Assembly (NCBI GenBank): GCA_964529795.1
Contig: CAZGXM010000031.1
Span: forward strand, 1 to 29,825
Source: CAZGXM01 sp964529795
GTDB taxonomy: Bacteria; Bacillota; JADQBR01
Direction: 5' to 3'
Length of the DNA stretch: 29,825 nucleotides
Every line of letters starts with the position of its first letter. Within the stretch, counting starts at the first letter, position 1. Both the position numbers and the translations under genes were made by a program. Of the stretch, positions 23,093 to 29,330 are shown one piece after another. A model generated the notes under the pieces. The model was not told the DNA's origin, ran no database searches, and saw only the letters and a list, made by a program, of their open reading frames with translations.

Positions 23093-23118
23093 TGCATAGT
23101 GCCTTTGGGCACTATGCA
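23093..23118 (-). promoter_or_regulatory. Intra-operon hairpin between binding protein and permease genes
   Basis: A perfect 11-bp stem (TGCATAGTGCC/GGCACTATGCA, 4-nt loop) lies in the 127-nt gap. It lacks a clear T tract, so it probably acts as a 3' stabiliser or weak attenuator. Such hairpins often keep the binding protein more abundant than the permease. Confidence 0.6.
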
Positions 23119-23167
23119 CAATCCACCGGTAAATATCCGTTTTAAAACTGTTTGTTACACTACTTTT

Positions 23168-24007
23168 CTACTCTTTGGTGATGTCTTCCCCGTCAAACCA
23201 CTTGGCGCTGATTTGGCTTAAAGTACCATCTTCATGCATTTCTTTTAACACCGTATTTACTTTCTCCCGCAGTTCATCATCGTCACTTCTGAAAGCCACG
23301 CCCATGGTTTCCTTACGCAGCAGTTTCCCGGCCAGGGTTAACTGGTCGCCGCTTTTCAACTTTTTAAGGGCGTTTAACCCTACTATCCGGTCGGTAATCA
23401 CTGCATCAACACGCTTGTTTAACAACTCCATCAATGTCTGGTTGTCGTCTTCATAGAGCTTTGCCTCAACACCTAGCTTTTCGGCATCCTTTTCGAAAGT
23501 GGTGCCGGTGGCCAGCCCTACCACGGAATCTTTGGTCAAATCTTCCGGCCCTTTAATGCCGGAGTCTTTACGCACAATCAACTGGGCCCCGGAGTAGTAG
23601 TAGGGAACGGAAAAATCCACTACTTTTTCCCGTTTCTCGGTGATGGCCATGCTGCCCAAAATGCCATCATACCGGCCGGCCCTCAAACCTTCGATAATGC
23701 CGTCCCAGGCGGTGGTCACGTACTCCATCTTCATGCCCAGGCGCTTGGCCACTTCGTTGGCCACATCAACATCAAAGCCGATTACTTCGTCTTTTTCATT
23801 GATAAAGTTAAAGGGCGGGTAACCACCGGAACCGGCAAACTTGATGACCTGTTTTTCCTCCTTGGCATTATCCTTTTCCTGGCTTACCTGTCCTTTCTCT
23901 TCTTTCACGTTCTGCTTTTCTCCACTTTGGCCGCTGCAGCCTGCCACGGCAACCAGACTTAAAATCATTAAGCCGATTAGCAAGTATGTGCTGGTCTTTT
24001 TTAACAT
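23168..24007 (-). CDS. Amino-acid ABC transporter substrate-binding lipoprotein
   Basis: A 279-aa solute-binding protein of the polar amino-acid family (SBP_bac_3). The signal peptide ends in a lipobox (LVAVAGC, lipidated C24), followed by a charged linker of Lys, Glu and Gln. The mature domain shows FAGSGGYPPFNFINEKDEVIGFDVDVANEVAKRLG, GSMAITEKREKVVDFSVPYY and VGLATGTT, typical of glutamine, arginine or lysine binders. Start ATG 24007. The gene opens the three-gene operon diverging from pucR. The bound ligand cannot be fixed by eye. Confidence 0.92.
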   Translation of the reverse strand: MLKKTSTYLLIGLMILSLVAVAGCSGQSGEKQNVKEEKGQVSQEKDNAKEEKQVIKFAGSGGYPPFNFINEKDEVIGFDVDVANEVAKRLGMKMEYVTTAWDGIIEGLRAGRYDGILGSMAITEKREKVVDFSVPYYYSGAQLIVRKDSGIKGPEDLTKDSVVGLATGTTFEKDAEKLGVEAKLYEDDNQTLMELLNKRVDAVITDRIVGLNALKKLKSGDQLTLAGKLLRKETMGVAFRSDDDELREKVNTVLKEMHEDGTLSQISAKWFDGEDITKE

Positions 24008-24064
24008 TTACTCAACCTCACTCCCTTGTTTTGGTTTCCGGTATCGCAATACAGTGCTAATTCT

Positions 24065-24106
24065 TCAACCGTCCACAACACTTTTTGTCGTATAAATATT
24101 GGTCAT
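24065..24106 (-). CDS. Possible 13-aa leader peptide of the transporter operon
   Basis: A short frame with a strong ribosome site (GGGAGGTGAT, then ATG 24106) encodes MTNIYTTKSVVDG. It begins about 20 nt after the predicted transporter transcript start and ends 57 nt before the binding protein gene. It has no run of one amino acid that would suggest classic attenuation. It may be a leader peptide or a chance start. Confidence 0.35.
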   Translation of the reverse strand: MTNIYTTKSVVDG

Positions 24107-24128
24107 ATCACCTCCCTGAAAACATGCC

Positions 24129-24157
24129 ATTATAAAAAAATTGCAGAATATTATCAA
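24129..24157 (-). promoter_or_regulatory. Promoter of the amino-acid ABC transporter operon
   Basis: TTGATA (24152-24157), a 17-nt spacer and TATAAT (24129-24134) on the minus strand, about 120 nt before the binding protein start. Confidence 0.78.
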
Positions 24158-24186
24158 TCTTTTAAAAAAATGTTATCAAAACTGTC

Positions 24187-24215
24187 TTGCGAAAACCATG
24201 TAACCCTCGTATAAA
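24187..24215 (+). promoter_or_regulatory. Promoter of the pucR-family gene
   Basis: TTGCGA (24187-24192), a 17-nt spacer and TATAAA (24210-24215) on the plus strand. A palindrome matching the kam operator candidate begins about 15 nt downstream of the -10 box. Confidence 0.6.
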
Positions 24216-24229
24216 ATAATGCTGATGTT

Positions 24230-24248
24230 TTTATACAATGTGTACATA
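24230..24248. promoter_or_regulatory. Palindromic operator candidate at the pucR promoter
   Basis: TTTATACAATGTGTACATA matches the 19-mer before the kam operon at 15 positions and is itself a near-palindrome. It lies at or just after the predicted pucR transcript start, a position that suits autorepression. Confidence 0.5.
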
Positions 24249-24392
24249 TGGACTTTTAGACAAAAGGTCGGAATACTCTTTAAAAAAAATTAAAGGATTT
24301 CTCCTTGACGGAAAAGAAAAGAATAAGCTAAATTGCTTATTGACCCCGAACCATAACTCCATCAAACAGGAAACATTTAGGGGGATAAATTC

Positions 24393-26051
24393 ATGGCTTT
24401 TAGAGTCGCCGATGCGTTAAATCTGAAAACATTTGAAAATGCCGTACTTTTAGGCGGGAAAAAAGGTCTTTACAAACCTATTCGTTGGGTCAACATTTTG
24501 GAAATTTTGGATGAGATAAGTTTGGTACGTCCTCAGGAACTTTTAATAACTACCGCTTTCGGACTGGCCCACGACAGCGAATTGCAGCAAAAACTGATCC
24601 CGACCCTGGCGAAAAAAGAGCTGTCCTGCCTGACCATCCAGACAGGGTTCTATCTTAAGAAAGTACCGCAAAAAATAATTGCAGATGCAGAAAAATTTGC
24701 AATACCCCTGATTGAACTGCCGCAGGATACATCCTTTTCCCAAATTACCACCGACCTTTTGACCCGCATTGTCAATAACCAGTTTGCCTTGTTGGACTAT
24801 AGAGATAAAGTTCGTCATGAATTATTAGAAGTAGTGCTGGAAAACGCCGGTTTCGAGGGATTGGTACAGGTACTGAAAAAGCACCTGAAAATATATCCGA
24901 TACGTATTATGGACCGGTCGTATACCCCTGTGGCTCACAGCCAGGTAAACCCTGAAATTTTGGCAACGAAAACCCTGACCATGGAAGCAAATCACTTACG
25001 CCGGGAAGGATACCTCACTCAACTGGAACAAGAAAAAAAGTGGGTTTTTGTCAATGTCCGAGATCCGGCTTTCGTTCCCCAACAGGTGCTGGTCCCGATC
25101 TTAGCGGCCGGAAATCAAGTACTTGGCTACATTTCTGTACTGGGCCTACCCGAACAATTAAGCGATGAACAGCTTACTCTTCTGGAACAATCTGCCACCA
25201 TCTGTGCACTGCTATTCTTGCGGCAAATTGCCGTCAAGGAGACGGAAAACCGCCTTCAGAGCGACTTTTTGGACGACCTTTTGGCCGGAAATTTTTCCTC
25301 AGGAGAACAGATTGGCAAAAGAGCCAACTTTCTCGGTTATGACTTAAGACAATACGGAATGATCCTCTTGGCCAATATAGATAATTTCAGTGGCTATATC
25401 CAGGAAAAAAATGAAGTTGACATCATAAATTTGAAAAACGACCTGCTGCACCTGGTTGATACAGCCGTGAAAAGTTATACGTATCACCAGTTTATTACCC
25501 GCCTGCGCAGTGACAACATCATTGTTTTTGTTTTGTCGCCATCCCCGGAAAATGACCGGTGGCAAAAGCAGTTGGCCCGGACCATCCGCGACAGGGTAAA
25601 CTGGCAGTACCCGGAACTCAGCCTGTCAATAGGTATGGGTAGATTTTATAATGACATCCATGAGTTCAGCAAAAGTTTTGACGAAGCTGAAAAAGCCTTG
25701 CAAATTGCCCGAAAACTGTACAATTCAGCAGCTACCGCAGCTTTCGAGGAACTGGGGTTCTACCGCCTGCTGCAAAACGGTGAGCGGGAATTGTATAACT
25801 TCTACCGGGAAACCATAGGTGGTCTCGCCGAATATGATCAGAAAAAAGGCACAGGCCTGGAAAAAACGCTGGAAGTTTACCTGGAAAACAACCGGAATAT
25901 TCAAACCACCGCTGAAAAACTATTCATCCACCGCCACACGCTCCGGTATCGTTTGAAACGAATAGAAGAAATTACCGGGGTTAGTCTTAGTGAATCCGAT
26001 AATATATTCAACTTGCAAGTAGGCTTAAAGTTGCATAAGATTCTAGGCTAA
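24393..26051 (+). CDS. PucR-family transcriptional regulator
   Basis: A 552-aa regulator with three parts. An N-terminal PucR (purine catabolism) domain covers about residues 5-125 (VRPQELLITTAFGL, CLTIQTGFYLKKVP). A central GAF/GGDEF-like region spans about 150-440. The C-terminal PucR helix-turn-helix reads TLEVYLENNRNIQTTAEKLFIHRHTLRYRLKRIEEITG. The start is ATG 24393 with AGGGGGAT upstream. It is divergent from the amino-acid transporter and close to the kam operon. PucR proteins commonly activate catabolic genes in response to the substrate. The shared palindrome at its own and the kam promoter supports a role as the kam regulator. The effector is unknown. Confidence 0.88.
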   Translation: MAFRVADALNLKTFENAVLLGGKKGLYKPIRWVNILEILDEISLVRPQELLITTAFGLAHDSELQQKLIPTLAKKELSCLTIQTGFYLKKVPQKIIADAEKFAIPLIELPQDTSFSQITTDLLTRIVNNQFALLDYRDKVRHELLEVVLENAGFEGLVQVLKKHLKIYPIRIMDRSYTPVAHSQVNPEILATKTLTMEANHLRREGYLTQLEQEKKWVFVNVRDPAFVPQQVLVPILAAGNQVLGYISVLGLPEQLSDEQLTLLEQSATICALLFLRQIAVKETENRLQSDFLDDLLAGNFSSGEQIGKRANFLGYDLRQYGMILLANIDNFSGYIQEKNEVDIINLKNDLLHLVDTAVKSYTYHQFITRLRSDNIIVFVLSPSPENDRWQKQLARTIRDRVNWQYPELSLSIGMGRFYNDIHEFSKSFDEAEKALQIARKLYNSAATAAFEELGFYRLLQNGERELYNFYRETIGGLAEYDQKKGTGLEKTLEVYLENNRNIQTTAEKLFIHRHTLRYRLKRIEEITGVSLSESDNIFNLQVGLKLHKILG

Positions 26052-26081
26052 ACATTAGCGATTGAAACTCCCGAAACCGGG

Positions 26082-26459
26082 TTAACAGACATCCTTTCCA
26101 GAAACAAAGCCGGGTAATGTAATAGATATTCGATGATGCCGCATATTTAACCGGGCAGCTTTTGCAACCAAATTTGTAACTTTAGGCAGTAACTCAACTC
26201 TTAAATTGACAGGATATGTTAACACCTTATTGAGTGCAATAACAATCCCTTCTAATGAAGCATTCCCTGCCCTTTCGCCTATCCCACAAACCGTGGTGCT
26301 TATTGCTCCGGCCCCGGCTTCAACTGCCGCCAAGCTGTTGGCCGCAGCCATACCAAAATCATTGTGGGTATGTATCTCAATCTCAATATTAAAAGCCACT
26401 CCAGCCATTTACTCCCCGTCACGCAAGGTGGTGTCCACAATTACTATATCCTCGTGCAA
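26082..26459 (-). pseudogene. Degraded homocitrate/isopropylmalate synthase-like gene (nifV-like relic)
   Basis: From a TTG at 26459 (GAGGGGGG upstream) the frame gives HEDIVIVDTTLRDGE, the metal-binding start of the NifV/LeuA family. A TAA follows at 26409-26411 where relatives have glutamine, then AGVAFNIEIEIHTHNDFGMA. The barrel between AGVAF and the HTHNDFG motif, well over 100 residues, is missing. The frame continues with GIGERAGNASLEGIVIALNKVL and ends at 26082 without the C-terminal domain. An internal deletion, a nonsense codon and a lost 3' end make a functional enzyme very unlikely. NifV is favoured by the HEDIVIVDTTLRDGE and AGVAF wording, but other family members are possible. 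Confidence 0.8.
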
Positions 26460-26499
26460 ACCCTTTCCCCCCTCTACATCTCTTAATAACTTGAAAGCC

Positions 26500-26626
26500 C
26501 CAGATAGCAAAAATACTGTCCGCCAGCATCTGCTCTTCTTCACCATGTGAAACAAGTAAAGCCGGGATGCGATAGGTATTAATATGATCCACTAAATACT
26601 TCTGAACTCTTTTTTTACTTTTGGTG
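26500..26626 (-). pseudogene. Possible remnant of an ABC ATPase (ModC-like)
   Basis: The minus strand encodes QKYLVDHINTYRIPALLVSH, then GEEEQMLADSIFAI. This resembles the H-loop segment of molybdate-type importer ATPases (IPVLLVSHDLEEA..LAD.IFVI). It is cut off upstream by the IS30 end and runs out of frame into the nifV-like relic. Molybdate transport genes often sit near nifV, which supports the reading, but the match is short and judged by eye. Confidence 0.35.
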
Positions 26627-26719
26627 AATTGAAAAATCAAGTGCAATAGAAAATGACGACTCATAGGAATCCCAGTTATAGTGTAAGTGGCAAAACAAAC
26701 ATGAACTGGAGGAGATCCT

Positions 26720-27331
26720 ATGAGTCAGAATAATTGTATCACGAAAGCCAAGGAATATACACACCCTCTCATTCGAGAAGATACCAGGGAAAACAGTATC
26801 GACAACTGGCCTGAAGCAGCTAATAACCGCAGTGAATTCGGTCACTGGGAAATTGATACAGTTATTGGGAAGAGGGACAAAGCACCCGTTCTTCTTACCT
26901 TAGTGGAGCGTACATCGAGACAAGAGATTATTATGAAAATCAAGGAAAAGACAGCCGAATGTGTTGTCGACGCACTTAATCTGCTGGAGGAAAAACATGG
27001 GGTGCAGTTTCCTAATATCTTTAAATCTATCACTGCTGACAATGGCAAAGAGTTTGCTTTCACAACTAAGGTGGAGCGTTCCTGTCTAACCGATACAAAC
27101 CGCACCAAAATATACTATGCTCACCCTTATCGCTCCGGGGAGCGTGGTTCCAACGAGAATGGTAATGCTCTGATTCGAAGGTTCATTCCAAAAGGACGTC
27201 CTATGGATGACATTTCCGAGGAAACCTTACAGAGAATACAGGACTGGATTAACTCTCTTCCCAGGCGAATCCTTGGTTATCAGTCATCTAACGAAGTGTA
27301 CGAATTGTATCTTAAACAAGCTATTGCATAA
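26720..27331 (+). pseudogene. Truncated IS30-family transposase
   Basis: A 203-aa frame with the IS30 catalytic core. The DDE residues appear in FGHWEIDTVIG, SITADNGKEFA and RGSNENGNALIRRFIPKG. The first few residues (MSQNNCITK) look like a normal IS30 start and follow GGAGGAGATCCT, but they run almost directly into the segment before the catalytic domain (NSIDNWPEAANNRSEFGHWE). The N-terminal helix-turn-helix region of about 100 residues is therefore missing. The protein could not bind its ends unaided. The element could move only with a complete relative in the genome. Confidence 0.85.
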
Positions 27332-27360
27332 GCACAATGACTGTTTTCAATAATTCTTTT

Positions 27361-27496
27361 TGTGGGCTCTGCCCACACCCGCCCTCGCCGGTAGCAGACC
27401 TCCATGCTTTGCATGAAGGTCATACAACAGGGTCTGGGTTCTGTTAGGCAGTCAAGGGTAAAGACTTCGTCCCGGCTCCGCCGGCCCTTGACTGCC
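27361..27496. repeat. Cluster of strong inverted repeats inside the IS30 element
   Basis: Three inverted repeats follow the transposase stop. TGTGGGC/GCCCACA (27361-27377) has a 3-nt loop. An 11-position stem with one mismatch (27397-27407 with 27411-27421) has a TTT loop. A perfect 12-bp pair, GGCAGTCAAGGG/CCCTTGACTGCC, spans 27447-27496. The stretch is more GC-rich than its surroundings and has no gene. Confidence 0.75.
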
Positions 27497-27578
27497 GCAA
27501 ATCTTGGTTGCACAGTCGTAACTTTTGGATTAGGCCGAAATTACGAGTATTTGTATGGATTCCTATGATAATTTGCAC

Positions 27579-28343
27579 TTAATTTTTCAATTGGGGTCCC
27601 ACAAAATCTTCCTCGAAGGGTTTCCCCTGCCAGAGAACTTTGCCATGGACATCAAAAACCATGCTGGACCCGTCAAAGATCAGTTCATCATTGCCACCTA
27701 CCTGGTTGACATAAATAACATTTTTCCGGTATTTCCGGGCAACAGCGCCAAGCATGGCTGCCCTCAGCCGTCTCTTTCCATAATGATATGGCGAAGCAGA
27801 CAGATTGATAATATATTCGGCACCCTGGGCCATCAATTTTTCCACCGGGTCAATCTCATACTTTTGCCGGTCCCAGTAGTCCTTGTCATTCCAGATATCT
27901 TCACAAATGGTAACACCCAATTTTTCACCCTGAAAAGTAAGTGGGGCCCACTGCTTGGCCGGCGAAAAATACCTGCTTTCGTCAAATACATCATAGTTGG
28001 GTAATAAAGTTTTATCCTGCCGCCCGCTTAAACCACCGCCGTGATAAAGCAGGGCTGCATTGTAAAGCCGGTCACTACCGGGGTTCCTTGCAGGAGCACC
28101 CAGAAGAATGCCAATGTTATAACTGGCCGGAATTATTTCTTGCTGCAGTGCCTCCCAGACACGACTAATAATTTCCGACCGTCCGAGAAGGTCCCGGGGT
28201 GGGTATCCCAGTACTGACAGCTCGGGAAAAACAATCAAATCCGCGCCACCGCGGGCTGCCTTATTAATTAACGGAAGCATCCTGGTTAAGTTGTGTTCAA
28301 TATCTCCCACGGTTGGATTAAATTGTGCCACCGCCAGTTTCAT
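27579..28343 (-). pseudogene. nadE: Glutamine-dependent NAD synthetase, truncated by IS30
   Basis: Only the N-terminal nitrilase-fold glutaminase domain remains (254 codons against roughly 540-580 in complete enzymes). Its catalytic triad is visible: E41 (FPELSVLGYPPRDLL), K111 (RQDKTLLPNYDVFDE) and C147 (GVTICEDIWND). The LLPNYDVFDE wording is typical of NadE rather than of free-standing nitrilases. The frame enters the IS30 inverted repeat at about codon 251 and ends in LKN-stop, encoded by the IS. The ATP-dependent NAD synthetase domain is absent and is not found on the other side of the IS. Start ATG 28343, 18 nt after the amidotransferase gene. Confidence 0.85.
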
Positions 28344-28361
28344 TATTTAAATCCCCCTGTC

Positions 28362-29081
28362 TTAAACCAGGCTACCCTCAATCAATCCGCCCAAATTTGA
28401 CAAAAATTGTTTACTATATTTTTGTTGCTGAGGCCAAAGCTGTTCAGTTTGCTGCAGTAACTTCTTAATTGCCTGGTCGCCATCTGCTTTCGTAAGTTCA
28501 TCTGCATAGGCCTCTATCCATGTTTTTATCATTTCAGGAGTTACTTCCAGGTGAAATTGCAGAGCCCATACCTTTTCCTGATAGCTAAACGCCTGGTTCC
28601 TGCAAGTCTCGGAAGAAGCTAAGTGAAAAGCCCCCTCAGGGATTTCAAAAGTATCATTATGCCATTGGAAAACCATAAATTCGTCCGGCAGACCTTCAAA
28701 AAGTACTTCCCGACACCCCAGGGAAGTAAGACGTAGTGGATACCAGCCAATCTCCGTGGCAGCATTTGGCAAAACTTTTGCCCCGAGGGCACGGGCAATC
28801 AACTGGCCGCCAAGGCAGAAACCCACCGTGGGAATGTACTGTTTCACAGCTAGCCTTATCAAGTTCTTTACTTCAGTTAAGTATGGATAGGCAGTATCAT
28901 CGTCCGCCCCCATAGGTCCACCTAAAATCACCAGCGCATCGTGGTTCTCCAAATTACCCGGCAAACTTATACCAGGGCGATACATTTGTCGCATATCCAT
29001 TTTCCACCCCAGGTTGTAAAAGATCTCACCTAACAGACCAACTCCTTCAATTTCCACATGTTGAATAACTAGTGCCTGCAA
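28362..29081 (-). CDS. Class I glutamine amidotransferase (GMP synthase-like GATase)
   Basis: A stand-alone class I GATase of about 239 aa. The oxyanion strand is VILGGPMGADDD, the nucleophile is in VGFCLGGQLIARALGAK, and the catalytic histidine is in WALQFHLEVTPEM. MVFQWHNDTFEIPEG is also conserved in this subfamily. I prefer the start TTG 29081, 9 nt after AAAGGAG; a TTG at 29090 directly abuts that site. The gene precedes the nadE fragment by 18 nt and its leader carries an ANTAR element. Its partner is unknown. Family members transfer ammonia from glutamine to varied acceptors, so a precise reaction cannot be given. Confidence 0.85.
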   Translation of the reverse strand: MQALVIQHVEIEGVGLLGEIFYNLGWKMDMRQMYRPGISLPGNLENHDALVILGGPMGADDDTAYPYLTEVKNLIRLAVKQYIPTVGFCLGGQLIARALGAKVLPNAATEIGWYPLRLTSLGCREVLFEGLPDEFMVFQWHNDTFEIPEGAFHLASSETCRNQAFSYQEKVWALQFHLEVTPEMIKTWIEAYADELTKADGDQAIKKLLQQTEQLWPQQQKYSKQFLSNLGGLIEGSLV

Positions 29082-29139
29082 ACTATTCAACTCCTTTCCA
29101 ATGTATAAACCAAAAGGTTAACCAGTTCGTAAACACAAG

Positions 29140-29187
29140 TCAAATAAAACTAAGCCCCAGCAGCATCATACAGTTTGCCGCCGAGGC
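29140..29187 (-). terminator. Conditional terminator in the amidotransferase leader
   Basis: GCCTCGGCGGCA (29176-29187) pairs with TGCTGCTGGGGC (29154-29165) over 12 bp with three G-U pairs and a 10-nt loop, followed on the minus strand by TTAGTTTTATTTG. The 5' arm overlaps ANTAR hairpin 2 at 29183-29187. Confidence 0.8.
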
Positions 29188-29226
29188 TTCGTTGCCTCCT
29201 AATTTTGGAGAACACCTTTGCTCTCC
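29183..29226 (-). promoter_or_regulatory. ANTAR target element before the amidotransferase-nadE operon
   Basis: Hairpin 1 (29207-29226) has a 7-bp stem GGAGAGC/GTTCTCC and loop AAAGGT. Hairpin 2 (29183-29198) has a perfect 5-bp stem GAGGC/GCCTC and loop AACGAA. The linker is 8 nt. Both loops have A1 and G4 and a terminator overlaps hairpin 2, exactly as in the glnA leader 20 kb away. Confidence 0.85.
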
Positions 29227-29257
29227 TTTGACCAGTTATATTGTTTTATTACCTAAA

Positions 29258-29287
29258 ATTATAATTTGGGACCGGTTTTTAAGTCAA
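29258..29287 (-). promoter_or_regulatory. Promoter of the amidotransferase-nadE operon
   Basis: TTGACT (29282-29287), an 18-nt spacer and consensus TATAAT (29258-29263) on the minus strand. It begins a leader of about 170 nt that contains the ANTAR element. Confidence 0.8.
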
Positions 29288-29306
29288 GTTATCCCGGGAA
29301 AACGGC

Positions 29307-29330
29307 GCAAAAAAAAGGCCCACAGGCCTT
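29307..29330 (-). terminator. Terminator of the acyl-CoA ligase gene
   Basis: AAGGCC-TGTG-GGCCTT (29315-29330) on the minus strand is followed by a run of Ts. It starts at the stop codon of the ligase gene and isolates the amidotransferase promoter. Confidence 0.8.

Larger units (their letters stand above)
26627..27592. mobile_element. Internally deleted IS30-family element with terminal inverted repeats
   Basis: The ends are inverted repeats. AATTGAAAAATCAAGTGCAA (26627-26646) and the reverse complement of 27573-27592 differ at one of 20 positions. A second inner match, TCATAGGAATCC (26661-26672), pairs with 27557-27568. The element is about 966 bp and holds a transposase lacking its DNA-binding N-terminus plus a hairpin-rich 3' segment. 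Its right end interrupts nadE. The left flank is unrelated relic DNA, so no target duplication can be trusted. Confidence 0.85.

Noticed and set aside
27361..27496. The repeated inverted sequences as a CRISPR array
   Set aside because: The repeats are different palindromes, not direct repeats with regular spacers. No cas genes are nearby.
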